From positions 1,335,501-1,399,500 of the forward strand of contig NZ_CP037452.1 in assembly GCF_007754425.1 (NCBI RefSeq): 64,000 nt of DNA, read 5' to 3'. The stretch is from Gimesia fumaroli (GTDB lineage: Bacteria; Planctomycetota; Planctomycetia; Planctomycetales; Planctomycetaceae). Shown here piece after piece: positions 46,309 through 55,952 of the stretch. Position 1 is the first letter of the stretch; the number at the start of each line of letters is the position of its first letter. Position numbers and translations under genes: made by a program. The notes under the pieces are model-generated. The model did no database searches. It had not been told where the DNA came from and saw only the letters and a list, made by a program, of their open reading frames with translations.

Positions 46309-46777
46309 CTTCAGGACTTTCTTTCCAGGCAATTGGGTGCTTCAGTCTTTTTCCATCCGAGATTCCGCCCGTGATGCGGCTCTCTGAATGGTATTGGATC
46401 ACCAGATAGTATAACGGTTCCTCCGAATGGTTTCGCCAGACGCGCGGCACTTCCGGCGAAAGGCGGATAAAGAATCCCTCCGAAACATTCAGCACTTCCG
46501 CGCCTGCTTGAAATTGTCCCTTCCCTTTGAGGATAAAATAAATCTCATCATTTTCCTGATGACGATGTACGAACGGCATCGCGGCCCCTGGCGGCAGGAC
46601 GTTGATTGACATCTCTAACCCTTCGGAATTCAGGTATTTCTTGAGAAAATATTTCCCCCGCACCGGTATTGGCGATTCCGGCGGAGAGAGCTGAAACTGG
46701 CCCCAGTTTTCCATGGGACCCGCCTCAAAACAGTCAAATCCTGTGCCGTGTTGTGCACGCTCGGTGGTCTCACTCAT
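46268..46777 (-). CDS. Cupin domain protein
   Basis: This is a single-domain cupin of 169 residues. Cupin motif 1 reads PFVHRHQENDEIYFILKGKG with the metal-binding His, His and Glu. Motif 2 lies in the SPEVPRVWRNHSEEPLYYLVIQY region, which keeps one His. It may bind a metal and a small ligand, with no named reaction. It is the first gene of the operon controlled by the TetR regulator that overlaps its end, so it probably acts on, or responds to, the regulator's ligand (inference). Promoter and operator are 36-78 bp upstream. Confidence 0.85.
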   Translation of the reverse strand: MSETTERAQHGTGFDCFEAGPMENWGQFQLSPPESPIPVRGKYFLKKYLNSEGLEMSINVLPPGAAMPFVHRHQENDEIYFILKGKGQFQAGAEVLNVSEGFFIRLSPEVPRVWRNHSEEPLYYLVIQYHSESRITGGISDGKRLKHPIAWKESPEDESTHGPETTFTE

Positions 46778-46812
46778 CTATTTGTCTCCCGATATTTAAG
46801 AAAGCGGAATTG

Positions 46813-46850
46813 TTAATATAACGATCGTTATATAGCGGTCGTTATATTAA
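46813..46850. promoter_or_regulatory. TetR-type operator, double palindrome
   Basis: TTAATATAACGA (46813-46824) and TCGTTATATTAA (46839-46850) are perfect 12-bp inverted repeats. Inside lies a second perfect palindrome, TATAACGATCGTTATA (46817-46832), and its partner half ATAGCGGTCGTTAT. The layout suggests two overlapping dimer sites. It covers the promoter of the cupin-TetR operon, so repression by the TetR protein is the simplest reading. Confidence 0.75.
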
Positions 46851-46855
46851 GTCAA
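46827..46855 (-). promoter_or_regulatory. Promoter of the cupin-tetR operon
   Basis: On the minus strand, TTGACT (46855-46850) and TATAAC (46832-46827) are separated by exactly 17 bp. Transcription would begin near 46820, about 43 bp before the cupin ATG. The -10 box lies inside the operator palindrome. Confidence 0.7.
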
Positions 46856-47054
46856 CGGCAATCTGGTATAATCCCTACAATGGGAATCGTCTCAGATTAC
46901 CCATTGAGACACGTAGACACTTGTTTGAGTCGGGGTACGATATTGGTTACACTGTGAACCTGCTAAGTCGTTATTTCATCGATCTGTGGGGAAAGCAAAG
47001 CGAAAACCGCATTCACAGATCGTTCCGATCAAAATAGAAAGCTGAAGTAATTCA

Positions 47055-48551
47055 ATGATTTGTGTCAGCATCGGTCGAACCCGGCACAAAATGGTGATGA
47101 TGGAACACCGCTCCCTGGCAGAAAAAGGGGCGGAATTGGTGGAGATGCGTCTGGACTGGATCGCCCGTGCTCCCGATGTGAATCGTCTGATTAAGGACAG
47201 GCCGACGCCCGTCGTGATCACCTGCCGCAGACCGGAAGACAAAGGCCGCTGGAATCGGTCTGAAGAACAGCGACAGGCGCTGCTCAGGACGGCCATCGTT
47301 TCGGAAGTTGAGTATGTCGACATTGAAGATGACATCGCCGACAAAATTCCCCGCTATGGCAAAACCAAACGCATCATCAGTCATCATAACTTTGATGAAA
47401 CGCCGGATGACCTCGAAGAAATCTACGCTTCACTTTGCGAGAAAGATCCCGATATCGTCAAGCTGGTCACGATGGCCAACTCTCCCGACGATTCGGTACG
47501 CATGCTGAAACTGGTGGCGAACGCCAAGGTACCAACCATCGGTTTCTGCATGGGAGAATATGGCGTAATCAGCCGGATTCTCTGTGGCAAATATGGTTCT
47601 CCCTTCACTTATGCCACGTTCAGTCGCGAACGGGAACTGGCACCGGGACAACTCTCCTTTTCCGAGATGACACGCATTTATCGCTACGACAAAATTGGTC
47701 CCGAGACGCCCGTGTATGGCGTGATTGGCGATCCGATTGCCCATAGTCTGAGTCCGCTGATTCATAATCTAGCGTTTCGTCATGATAAGTTAGACGCCGT
47801 TTATCTGCCGTTTCGCGTTCCCAAAGATCGTCTGCCGGAAACATTGAAAGAATTCGAATGGCTCAACGTGCAGGGGTATAGTGTCACGATTCCGCATAAA
47901 GCGGGAGCCCTCAAGCTGGCGGGAAAAGCAGACGAAGCTTCAAAAAGTATGGGCGTGGCCAATACGCTGTTTCGTGATAGGGACAATGTCTGGCAGGCTC
48001 GTAATACCGACTACGATGCGGCCCTCAACAGTATTCGCCTGGGACTCGATCCCGAGGGGAACGCAACCACTGATCCGATTGATGGCAAGCAGGTCTTGCT
48101 GCTCGGAGCTGGTGGTGTTTCGCGGGCGATCGGCGCCGGCATTGTTGCTGCCGGCGGTGCGTTGACGATTTCCAATCGCAGCCGCGAACGGGGCGAGAAG
48201 CTGGCCAAGGATCTGGGCTGTAATTTTAGTACATGGGAAAACCGGGGCAGTGGTCGATATGACATTCTGGTTAATGGAACTGCGGTCGGTATGCATCCCA
48301 AAGTGAATGAGACACCGTTTGCGCAGAATTTTCTGCAGGAAGAGATGCTGGTCTTCGATACCGTTTATAATCCCGAAAATACTCTACTCCTGAAACAGGC
48401 GCGGGAGCGAGGCTGCAAAACGGTTTCCGGAATTGAAATGTTCGTCCGCCAGGCCGCCGCTCAATATAAACTGTTTACCGGAAAAGAACCTCCCCTGGAA
48501 GTCATGCGGAATACATTGCGCAAAGGGATTTCCGCTGTCGGAAAACTCTAA
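47055..48551 (+). CDS. aroDE: Fused 3-dehydroquinate dehydratase (type I)/shikimate dehydrogenase
   Basis: Two consecutive shikimate-pathway steps are joined in one 498-residue protein. Residues 1-210 are type I dehydroquinate dehydratase, with the catalytic His in ISHHNF (110-111) and the Schiff-base Lys136 in DIVKLVTMA. Residues about 218-498 are shikimate dehydrogenase, with VYGVIGDPIAHSLSPLIHN, the catalytic VTIPHKAG, the NADP-binding LLLGAGGVSRAIGAGI and NRSRERGEKL. The same fusion is known in plants and chlamydiae. It is the first gene of a plus-strand run with aroK 12 bp behind. Confidence 0.95.
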   Translation: MICVSIGRTRHKMVMMEHRSLAEKGAELVEMRLDWIARAPDVNRLIKDRPTPVVITCRRPEDKGRWNRSEEQRQALLRTAIVSEVEYVDIEDDIADKIPRYGKTKRIISHHNFDETPDDLEEIYASLCEKDPDIVKLVTMANSPDDSVRMLKLVANAKVPTIGFCMGEYGVISRILCGKYGSPFTYATFSRERELAPGQLSFSEMTRIYRYDKIGPETPVYGVIGDPIAHSLSPLIHNLAFRHDKLDAVYLPFRVPKDRLPETLKEFEWLNVQGYSVTIPHKAGALKLAGKADEASKSMGVANTLFRDRDNVWQARNTDYDAALNSIRLGLDPEGNATTDPIDGKQVLLLGAGGVSRAIGAGIVAAGGALTISNRSRERGEKLAKDLGCNFSTWENRGSGRYDILVNGTAVGMHPKVNETPFAQNFLQEEMLVFDTVYNPENTLLLKQARERGCKTVSGIEMFVRQAAAQYKLFTGKEPPLEVMRNTLRKGISAVGKL

Positions 48552-48563
48552 GGGAACCGTCGC

Positions 48564-49091
48564 ATGCCAGTCATCACATTAATCGGCTACCGGGGCAGTG
48601 GCAAAAGCAGCGTCGCTGCGCCTCTGGCAGAACGACTCGGTTTTACCTGGATGGATGCCGACGACGAAATCGAGCGAGTCGCCGGGAAATCGATCACAGA
48701 TATCTTTGCCGCAGAAGGGGAAGTGCACTTCCGCCAAATAGAACGCGAGGTCATGCAGAGTCTGCTCGGTCGCGACAAGCTGATCATTGCCGCGGGCGGC
48801 GGGGCAATTCTGAATACGGAGACACGCAATGAAATGCGCGAGGCTGGTCCAGTGATCTGGCTCAATGCCAGCGTGTCGGCACTGGAACAGCGTATTTCAA
48901 GTGATGCCACCACAGCCAGCCGCCGCCCTGCGTTGACGTCGAGTGCTTCCCAGCGCGAGGAAATTCAGAATCTACTCGACCAGCGCGAACCACTCTATCG
49001 GGAGGCAGCGACAATCACCGTTGAGACCGATTCCAAAACTGTTTCCCAAATCGTCGATGAAATTATGACGTCTCTGGATTCCACCGATTAA
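48564..49091 (+). CDS. aroK: Shikimate kinase
   Basis: It phosphorylates shikimate at the 3-OH with ATP. The P-loop GYRGSGKSS is at residues 8-16. The shikimate-binding DADDEIE and the FRQIEREV segment follow, then the AAGGGAIL loop and an adenine-binding C-terminal part with the lid RRPAL. At 175 residues it has normal length. It begins 12 bp after aroDE, so the two enzymes for three consecutive steps are made together. Confidence 0.94.
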   Translation: MPVITLIGYRGSGKSSVAAPLAERLGFTWMDADDEIERVAGKSITDIFAAEGEVHFRQIEREVMQSLLGRDKLIIAAGGGAILNTETRNEMREAGPVIWLNASVSALEQRISSDATTASRRPALTSSASQREEIQNLLDQREPLYREAATITVETDSKTVSQIVDEIMTSLDSTD

Positions 49092-49115
49092 GGCACGACG
49101 AAAGTTTTCCCGATT

Positions 49116-50396
49116 ATGACTCCCTTTGGCATCAACCCTTATCTGATACTCTTGCTGCTGTTTCTGTTGGGAACAGTTTTGGGACGTCTGATTAATCTCT
49201 GCATCGAAGAAATCCCGCGTGAAGAAAAGGTCGGGGCCGCCTGGGCACGCGTCGCACGCCGCATGCGGCATCTCTGGTCGCGTTATCATATTCCCATTAT
49301 CGGCGTTTATCTCACGCGATCCCGCGATTCGACCTTTCCCTATAAACGTTCCCAGCGCGAAGCACTGGTGGAACTGTTAAACGGCGTGATCTTTGTGCTC
49401 CTGTATTGCGCGGAAGTGCCGCTCAGCGGTCAGTCCACGTTGCAGGACAGCGGCCTGTTTTCCGCGTATGCACCCGATCCTGCTGCGATGAAGAATTCTC
49501 TGCTGTCGCCGGTGGCGTTGTTGAATCTGCGCTATGCTTTTCATCTGGTGTTGATCGAATCATTGATGATCGCGACCTTTATCGACTTCGATCTCAAAAT
49601 TATTCCCGATGGGGCGACGATGCCGGCGATGTTTTTCGGCGTTGTCGGATCTTTTGTGTTTGGCTATCTCTATCTGGTGCCGGTCTGGTTTCAGGAACCA
49701 TCGATCGTCCGTTTAATGGGACTGTATTTTCCGGAACAGTATCGTGCATCCTTTGTTGTTGAGAAAGTGCCTCGGTGGATTGAGATGTATCCGCACCTGC
49801 ACGGCCTGGCAGTCAGTCTGGTTGGACTGGTCGTTGGTGGCGGCGTCGTCTGGGCCGTTCGTATCATCGGTCAATGGACGTTGCGGCAGGAAGCGATGGG
49901 CTTTGGTGATGTCATCTTAATGGCCGTCATCGGCAGTTTCCTCGGCTGGCAGGCAACCGTCACCGTGTTTGTGATCTCCCCTTTGTGTGCTCTGGCGGTA
50001 GTCGCTGTTTCCATCTTTTTTAAACAGTCGCGCGAAATTCCCTTTGGCCCGTACCTTAGCCTGGGGGCATTACTGGTGCTGCTGGGCTGGCCTCAAATCT
50101 GGCCTCTCGCCGAACGTATCTGTCATATGGGCCCACTGTTGCCAATTCTTTCCATTCTGATGCTGGTCTTACTGGCTGCCTGTCTCTTGTTCACCCAGAT
50201 GATGAAATGGATGCTGGGAATTCCCCTGTATTGGCAGGAAGAATGGCTGGATGAATGGACATCCGCCGATCAGTTAACCTATCAGTCAGGCGAAAATGTG
50301 GATGAAAATCAGGGACGCTGGGAGCGGGGCGCCGATGCACATACCCGCGCCGGACGGGGCACACAGTACAATCATCAGTGGAAAAAAGGACGATAA
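49116..50396 (+). CDS. pilD: Prepilin peptidase (A24 family), PilD-like
   Basis: This is a membrane aspartyl protease that cleaves leader peptides of type IV pilins or pseudopilins. The two active-site aspartates are Asp157 in FIDFDLKIIPDG and Asp265 in MGFGDVILM. About eight hydrophobic segments span residues 5-355. The N-terminal part starts LLLFLLGTVLGRLINLCIEEIPREE, like PilD, but the cysteine cluster of the cytoplasmic loop is absent. The C-terminal 70 residues are hydrophilic and extend beyond the usual size. It follows aroK by 24 bp although it is functionally unrelated. Confidence 0.92.
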   Translation: MTPFGINPYLILLLLFLLGTVLGRLINLCIEEIPREEKVGAAWARVARRMRHLWSRYHIPIIGVYLTRSRDSTFPYKRSQREALVELLNGVIFVLLYCAEVPLSGQSTLQDSGLFSAYAPDPAAMKNSLLSPVALLNLRYAFHLVLIESLMIATFIDFDLKIIPDGATMPAMFFGVVGSFVFGYLYLVPVWFQEPSIVRLMGLYFPEQYRASFVVEKVPRWIEMYPHLHGLAVSLVGLVVGGGVVWAVRIIGQWTLRQEAMGFGDVILMAVIGSFLGWQATVTVFVISPLCALAVVAVSIFFKQSREIPFGPYLSLGALLVLLGWPQIWPLAERICHMGPLLPILSILMLVLLAACLLFTQMMKWMLGIPLYWQEEWLDEWTSADQLTYQSGENVDENQGRWERGADAHTRAGRGTQYNHQWKKGR

Positions 50397-50547
50397 GTTC
50401 CCAAAACGGACACTTTGGGTGGGCATCATTCACAAAAACGGTGGCAAACACTAGAATCGGCGGCACGCGCTGAACTTTGAAACCTCGAATGTGTCATTAA
50501 CGGCGTCACTGTGCGTATTCGATTGAGACCTGGAATAAGATAACACT

Positions 50548-51153
50548 ATGATTACAATCGTCGATTATGGAATGGGCAATTTGAGGAGCGTCCAGAAAGC
50601 CTTTGAAAAAGTCGGGGCCGAAGCAGTTATTTGCTCGGACCCGGATAAGATTTCTCAAGCGAGCAAATTAATCCTGCCCGGCGTAGGCGCCTTCCGAGAT
50701 GCCATTCAGGCCTTGAAAGATCAGTCGCTGGTCGAACCGATTCTCGAGCACGCCCGTTCCGGCAAGCCTTTTCTCGGAATCTGCCTCGGGCTTCAACTTC
50801 TGTTTGATGTCAGCTATGAAGACGGCGAATACGAGGGGCTGGGAATCATTCCGGGAAAAGTCGTGCGTTTCGAAGATCAACCCGATCTGAAAATTCCCCA
50901 CATGGGCTGGAACCAGATTGAACGCACGGCCCCGCACCCGATTCTGGAAGGCATTCCCGATCACGACTATTTCTATTTTGTTCACAGCTACTACGTTGCA
51001 CCCGAGAATGAATCGGATGTCGCTGCCTGGACCGATTATGGCTGCCGTTTTGCATCGATGGTGGCCCGCGACAATATCGTCGCTTCACAGTTTCACCCTG
51101 AAAAAAGCCAGGACGCAGGACTGAAGCTACTACAAAATTTTGCTTCCTTCTAA
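50548..51153 (+). CDS. hisH: Imidazole glycerol phosphate synthase subunit HisH
   Basis: HisH is the glutaminase that supplies ammonia to HisF in histidine synthesis. The triad is visible: nucleophile Cys79 in [12 protein letters not shown], with His and Glu in [13 protein letters not shown]. The start [19 protein letters not shown] and the oxyanion-loop region PGVGAF are typical. The length of 201 is normal. It is followed 36 bp later by hisA. hisF is not present in the window. Confidence 0.95.
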   Translation: MITIVDYGMGNLRSVQKAFEKVGAEAVICSDPDKISQASKLILPGVGAFRDAIQALKDQSLVEPILEHARSGKPFLGICLGLQLLFDVSYEDGEYEGLGIIPGKVVRFEDQPDLKIPHMGWNQIERTAPHPILEGIPDHDYFYFVHSYYVAPENESDVAAWTDYGCRFASMVARDNIVASQFHPEKSQDAGLKLLQNFASF

Positions 51154-51189
51154 ACTAAGTTTTATAGAAAAAAGAAAGTCAGCTCAGCT

Positions 51190-51930
51190 ATGGAAATACT
51201 GCCCGCCATCGATATTCGGGGAGGCAAATGCGTTCGTCTCAGGCAAGGTGATTACGGTCAGGAAACCGTATTCGGCGATGATCCCACCGAAATGGCTCAG
51301 CGCTGGGCAGACGGCGGCGCCTCACGTTTGCATCTGGTCGACCTGGATGGCGCGAAAGCGGGCAAGCCCGTCAATCAGGAAGTCGTTCGCAAGATTGTAC
51401 AATCCGTCTCCATTCCCTGTCAGATGGGGGGCGGGATTCGCGATGAAGCGTCTATTCAGCTCATGCTGGACGACGTCGGCATCGACCGCGTAATTGTCGG
51501 CACGCAGGCTCTCAAAGATCCACAGTGGTTCAAAGAAATGGTCCAGCGCTACCCCAATCGACTGGCGTTGGGGCTGGATGCCCGCGATTCCAAGGTGGCC
51601 ACTGAAGGTTGGCTCGATGTCTCGGAAACCTCGGCGATTGATCTGGCGAAAGAATATGTGGGCGTGGAACTGGCGGCTGTCATTTATACGAATATCGCTA
51701 ATGACGGCATGATGCAGGGCGTCGATGAAGGCACAATTCAGGATATGATTGCACTGGCCGAGCTCGGTTTGCCCGTGATCGCTTCAGGTGGGGTGACGAC
51801 ACTCAAAGACGTAACCCGTCTGGCGGAAGTCAGTCGAGCACAGCCGAAGTTAGTTGGTGCGATTATTGGCCGAGCCTTGTATGAGGGGACGATTGAAGTT
51901 CCCGCCGCCATTACCGCCGCCGAGGGGTAA
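51190..51930 (+). CDS. hisA: ProFAR isomerase HisA
   Basis: HisA converts ProFAR to PRFAR in histidine synthesis by an Amadori rearrangement. The (beta/alpha)8 barrel starts [22 protein letters not shown], with the catalytic Asp in AIDIRGG. Phosphate-binding loops are QMGGGIRD and [11 protein letters not shown], and the second catalytic Asp is near NDGMMQGV. Met (ATG 51190) gives the expected 246 residues. It is in the hisH-hisA pair, with an EamA transporter 35 bp downstream. Confidence 0.95.
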   Translation: MEILPAIDIRGGKCVRLRQGDYGQETVFGDDPTEMAQRWADGGASRLHLVDLDGAKAGKPVNQEVVRKIVQSVSIPCQMGGGIRDEASIQLMLDDVGIDRVIVGTQALKDPQWFKEMVQRYPNRLALGLDARDSKVATEGWLDVSETSAIDLAKEYVGVELAAVIYTNIANDGMMQGVDEGTIQDMIALAELGLPVIASGGVTTLKDVTRLAEVSRAQPKLVGAIIGRALYEGTIEVPAAITAAEG

Positions 51931-51965
51931 GGCGTTTCCGGAGCCGCAGGAACGGACAGCATTTC

Positions 51966-52859
51966 ATGACGGATGAAGTTGAACAGGCGAAACTGTTCCG
52001 TGCGCGGATGCTGGTGCTGCTGGCTTCGGTACTCTGGAGCTTGAGTGGCGTGTTTATCAAGTCGCCTCCCTTCGAGTCGATTCCCGAAACAGATCGCGGC
52101 TTGATCCTGGCCTGTTATCGCGCGTTGTTTGCCGGTTTGTTTCTGCTGCCGTTTGTGAAGTTCAAATACGTGCGCTGGCGACCCGGTCTGATTCCGCTGT
52201 TGATCGCCTTTGCTTCGATGAATTTACTGTTCATGACCGCAATGACAAAAACGTCTGCCGCGGCTGCGATTTTTTTGCAGAATACCAGCGTCGTCTGGGC
52301 GATGGTGTTTGGTTTTCTGTTTTTAAAGGAACGCATCGAACGCGGATCAGTTCTAGCGATCCTGATTGTGCTGGCTGGCATTTTTTGTATCGTGGCCGGC
52401 GACTGGGCGAGTGAGAACTTTTCCGGAAATTTGATCGCGCTCACTAGTGGTGTGTGTTACTCACTGGTTGTGCTCTTCTTTCGCGTCCTCCGCGACGAAC
52501 ATCCTGCCTGGCTGGTCGCGCTCTGCCTCTTAACCTCAGCGGGCATCGTGGCTCCCTGGGTGGGGAGTCTGGGGGTTTCTCTAACCGGCCAGCAGTTTTT
52601 TCTCCTGGCTTTGTTAGGTGTGGTCCAGTTGGGAGCTCCCTATGTCATCTTTTCGCATGCGGTCAAAACGGTTAATTCACAGGAAGCCGCTCTGCTGGTA
52701 CTGGCTGAACCGATTTTGAATCCGATCTGGGTCTGGCTGTTCTGGGGCGAGACCGTTTCGATGGAGACGCTCATCGGCTGTTCGCTGATTATTCTGGGAC
52801 TGCTCGTGCGGTTTCTGTTTTTCCGACCGAAACAGATTCTGAAACCGAACAATGCTTAG
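51966..52859 (+). CDS. EamA-family (DMT) transporter
   Basis: This is an inner-membrane transporter with ten predicted helices in two EamA repeats. The first repeat includes LLASVLWSLSGVFIKS and KTSAAAAIFLQNTSVVWAMVFGFLFLKE. The second includes LIALTSGVCYSLVVLFFRVL and AALLVLAEPILNPIWVWLFWGE. DMT members export amino acids or metabolites; the substrate is unknown. It starts 35 bp after hisA and its stop overlaps the convergent thpR stop by 4 bp. Confidence 0.88.
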   Translation: MTDEVEQAKLFRARMLVLLASVLWSLSGVFIKSPPFESIPETDRGLILACYRALFAGLFLLPFVKFKYVRWRPGLIPLLIAFASMNLLFMTAMTKTSAAAAIFLQNTSVVWAMVFGFLFLKERIERGSVLAILIVLAGIFCIVAGDWASENFSGNLIALTSGVCYSLVVLFFRVLRDEHPAWLVALCLLTSAGIVAPWVGSLGVSLTGQQFFLLALLGVVQLGAPYVIFSHAVKTVNSQEAALLVLAEPILNPIWVWLFWGETVSMETLIGCSLIILGLLVRFLFFRPKQILKPNNA

Positions 52860-53425
52860 CGTGCCGCAAGCTTTACCGTCTGCATTTCATGATAGTGTGC
52901 CCGCTCTGTTTTGAGTTCGGACTGATAAAACTTGAGTGTGTCTACCGTAGCCTCTCCCCATTCCGCATTTTCGCGATCCCGCAGAATTTCAAACAGATCT
53001 TGGGGGGGCTTGGCTTTGACGCGGGCCAGTGTCAGGTGTGGATGGAAGCCTTTGCGTTCGCGGGGATAACCCAGTTTTTCCGTTTCCCGTTCCAGAAATT
53101 CCGCCATTTCTGTCAGCACGCTGGCATCACTGATGCCGGCCCAGATGACGTTTGGTCGTTCTACACGCGGGAAAGCACCCAGGCCTTTGAACGCTAGTTT
53201 CATACGCGGGAATTCCGTTCGCATCGTTTTCAGAATCGAGCTGATGGGCATGATGTCATCGAGTTCCGTTGGCCCCAGAAACTTCAGGGTGATATGCATC
53301 TGGTCCACAGGAATCGGTCTTACGGCGGAGCCGAGCTGTTCCAGCTTTTGCATTAATTTCTTAAGACCCCGTGGCGGTTCAATGGGGACGGCGATAAATG
53401 TGCGTGTGCGTTGGTTGGCGTGCAT
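52856..53425 (-). CDS. thpR: RNA 2',3'-cyclic phosphodiesterase ThpR
   Basis: This 2H-superfamily enzyme opens 2',3'-cyclic phosphate ends of RNA. Both HxTx motifs are present: HITLKFLG in the first half and HLTLARV in the second, set in a two-lobed fold of 189 residues. The start is RTFIAVPIEPPRGL after an alternative Met. It is convergent with the EamA gene and lies 49 bp downstream of tex on the same strand, so it may share its transcript. Confidence 0.92.
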   Translation of the reverse strand: MHANQRTRTFIAVPIEPPRGLKKLMQKLEQLGSAVRPIPVDQMHITLKFLGPTELDDIMPISSILKTMRTEFPRMKLAFKGLGAFPRVERPNVIWAGISDASVLTEMAEFLERETEKLGYPRERKGFHPHLTLARVKAKPPQDLFEILRDRENAEWGEATVDTLKFYQSELKTERAHYHEMQTVKLAAR

Positions 53426-53474
53426 TATTATAATTCATCTGGGATTCCGTTTGCGAAGCGGAATATCGATTTCC

Positions 53475-55952
53475 CTATTTCTTCTTCTGGTTCCAAAGCG
53501 CTTTGAGTTGGTCAAAGCCCTGCAGGGGCTGTTCTCCGGTTTTCATTTCATCCGTCAGTTTAGGTGGCGGCGACCCCTTTTTGCCAGATTTTTTTCGCTT
53601 TTTTCGGGGCGGCTTGTTTTGATTACCGGGGGCAGCGGCTGCCGATTTGGCTTTCTCGGTTTTTCCCGGTTGTTGGGGGCGCTGTGCTGGTTTGGATTGA
53701 TCCGGCTTCGGTCGTTGTGCCTTTTTCGGCTGGCGATCGGTGCCCGGTTTGATCAATGTCAAAGAGACGCGGCGGCGTTCCAAGTCGACACCCAGTACCC
53801 AGGCAGTAATCACATCACCAACTGAGACAAACTGATACGGATTTTCGATGAAGTGATTGGCCATCTCGCTGACGTGAATCAAGGCACTGTCTTTCAGGCC
53901 CACATCCACAAACGCACCAAAGTCGACCACATTCAAAATCGTGCCTTGCAGTTCCATGCCTTCAACCAGTTGCTCCAGCTTGAGCACTCCCTGTTTGAAG
54001 ATCGGACCCGGCAAGTCAGAACGTGGATCGCGGCGGGGACGCACAATCGCTTCCAGGATGTCTTCCAGTGTTGGCAAGCCGATGTTTAAATTTCGGCTCA
54101 GATCCTGTTTGTCGAGCTGGCTGACTTTTTCAACGATCGAAGCACGATCGCTGGCCGTTGCTTTCAAGCTATCTTCCGGTAGATCAAGTTGTGTGAATAC
54201 TTTATGAGCGTGCTCGTAGCTTTCGGGATGAATCCAAGTGGAGTCGAGCGGCTCATCACCGACATCGATTTTCAAAAAACCGGCGGCCTGGGTGAACGTG
54301 GCATCGCCGATCCCCGCGACATCGAGCAGCTGCTTACGATTCTGAAATGAGCCATGCTTGTCGCGCCATTCGGTAATCCGGCGGGCGATCAACTGATTCA
54401 TTCCAGAGACATGCCGTAACAGTGAAGCACTGGCGGTATTCAGATTCACGCCCACATAATTCACACACGATTCAATTACTTCATCCAGTGATTCTTTCAG
54501 ACGCTTGGAATTCACATCGTGCTGATACATGCCGACCCCCAGGTGTTGTGGGTCGATTTTGACCAGCTCGCTCAATGGGTCCTGCAGACGGCGGCCAATC
54601 GAAATGGTGCCACGAATGGTTGCGTCCAGATCGGGAAATTCTTCACGGGCAACCGGACTGGCAGAATAAATACTCGCGCCCGCTTCATTCACAATTAAGT
54701 AACGGGCCTCGGGTTGGTTCTGTTCAATCATCTCGGTGATGATTTCTTCTGTTTCCCGGCAGGCAGTCCCGTTGCCGATCGCGACCAGTTTACATTGATG
54801 CTCGGTCAGCATGTCGGCCAGCTTGTTGCGGGCGTAATCTTTTTTCTCGGCTGAACCGGTGACATACACCAGATCGGTGGCAACGCAGTTACCCATCTCA
54901 TCCAGCACGGCAAGTTTACAGCCTGTGCGTAAACCGGGGTCGATGGCCAGAATCCGCTGACCTTGCAGCGGCGGTTGCAGTAGTAAGTTTTTCAAATTTT
55001 GTGCGAACACCGAGACCGCATGTTTTTCTGCTTTTTCCGTCAGTTCGCGACGAATTTCACGATCGAGGCTGGGCAGAATCAAACGTTGTAACGCGTCGGT
55101 AACCACTTCTTTTAAAAACGAATTGAAGCGGTGATCATTCAGATTCAGATGACGGATAATAGACAGGCAGGCCGAGTCTTCCGCCCATTCGAACCGAATA
55201 CGCAGAGCGCCCGATTTTTCTCCCCGGTTCATGGCCATCGTGCGATGATGGGGCACTTTGACGACCTGTTCCGAGTAATTGAAATAGTCGCGGTATTCCT
55301 GACCGGATTCTTCTGCTTTCTTGGTGGCAGTCACTGCCAGACGGCCGGACCGCCAGGCGATCTTACGGGAGATATCACGCACATCGGGGTCTTCACCAAT
55401 TTTTTCTGCCAGGATATCGGAGGCCCCTTTGAGCACATCTTCTGTTGTGCGGGCGCCTTCTTCTGCCTTGGTATATTGTTTTGCCGCTTCCGTCAAATTC
55501 TGAATGCTGGGATCGCCGGCCCAAATGGCATCGGCCAAAGGTTCGAACCCATGCTTACGCGCGGTGGCAGCGCGGGACGTTCGCTTCGGGCGATAAGGGC
55601 GGTAAAGATCTTCCAGACGTTTCAGGGTATCGGCTTTTTCGATTTCTGCTTTCAGCCGGGGAGTCAGTTTCTGCTGCGCTTCGATCAATCGCAGGATTGT
55701 GGATGCTCGTTCCCAGATTTGCCGTTTCGATTGCACTCGCTTTTGAATATCACGAATCTGAACTTCATCCAGATTGCCCGTCCGCTCTTTACGATAGCGG
55801 GTGATAAAGGGGACTGTATTTCCTTCGTCCAGCAAAGCAATCACATTCAGGATCTGCTGTGATGTGAGATTCAATTCCGAAGCCATCTTCTCTGCATCTT
55901 GTGCAGAGAAGGGCGTGCTGGAATGATTCTTTTGTATCTCAACCGCATCCAT
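53475..55952 (-). CDS. tex: Tex-family RNA-binding transcription accessory protein
   Basis: Tex is a conserved nucleic-acid-binding protein linked to transcription. Domains in order are an N-terminal helical region (TSQQILNVIALLDEGNTVPFITRYRKERTGNLDE), the YqgF-like fold (ILAIDPGLRTGCKLAVLD), a helix-hairpin-helix pair (ASASLLRHVSGMNQLIARRITEWRD and LLDVAGIGDATFTQAAGFL), and an S1 domain (ELQGTILNVVDFGAFVDVGLKDSALIHVSEM). After the S1 domain an extra basic Lys/Pro/Gln tail of about 90 residues brings the length to 825, longer than the usual 770 or so. The tail may bind RNA. thpR follows 49 bp later. Confidence 0.95.
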   Translation of the reverse strand: MDAVEIQKNHSSTPFSAQDAEKMASELNLTSQQILNVIALLDEGNTVPFITRYRKERTGNLDEVQIRDIQKRVQSKRQIWERASTILRLIEAQQKLTPRLKAEIEKADTLKRLEDLYRPYRPKRTSRAATARKHGFEPLADAIWAGDPSIQNLTEAAKQYTKAEEGARTTEDVLKGASDILAEKIGEDPDVRDISRKIAWRSGRLAVTATKKAEESGQEYRDYFNYSEQVVKVPHHRTMAMNRGEKSGALRIRFEWAEDSACLSIIRHLNLNDHRFNSFLKEVVTDALQRLILPSLDREIRRELTEKAEKHAVSVFAQNLKNLLLQPPLQGQRILAIDPGLRTGCKLAVLDEMGNCVATDLVYVTGSAEKKDYARNKLADMLTEHQCKLVAIGNGTACRETEEIITEMIEQNQPEARYLIVNEAGASIYSASPVAREEFPDLDATIRGTISIGRRLQDPLSELVKIDPQHLGVGMYQHDVNSKRLKESLDEVIESCVNYVGVNLNTASASLLRHVSGMNQLIARRITEWRDKHGSFQNRKQLLDVAGIGDATFTQAAGFLKIDVGDEPLDSTWIHPESYEHAHKVFTQLDLPEDSLKATASDRASIVEKVSQLDKQDLSRNLNIGLPTLEDILEAIVRPRRDPRSDLPGPIFKQGVLKLEQLVEGMELQGTILNVVDFGAFVDVGLKDSALIHVSEMANHFIENPYQFVSVGDVITAWVLGVDLERRRVSLTLIKPGTDRQPKKAQRPKPDQSKPAQRPQQPGKTEKAKSAAAAPGNQNKPPRKKRKKSGKKGSPPPKLTDEMKTGEQPLQGFDQLKALWNQKKK

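Noticed and set aside
55131..55862. Plus-strand open frame of 243 codons
   Set aside because: It is antisense to tex, with no ribosome binding site and a Phe/Cys-rich shadow composition.
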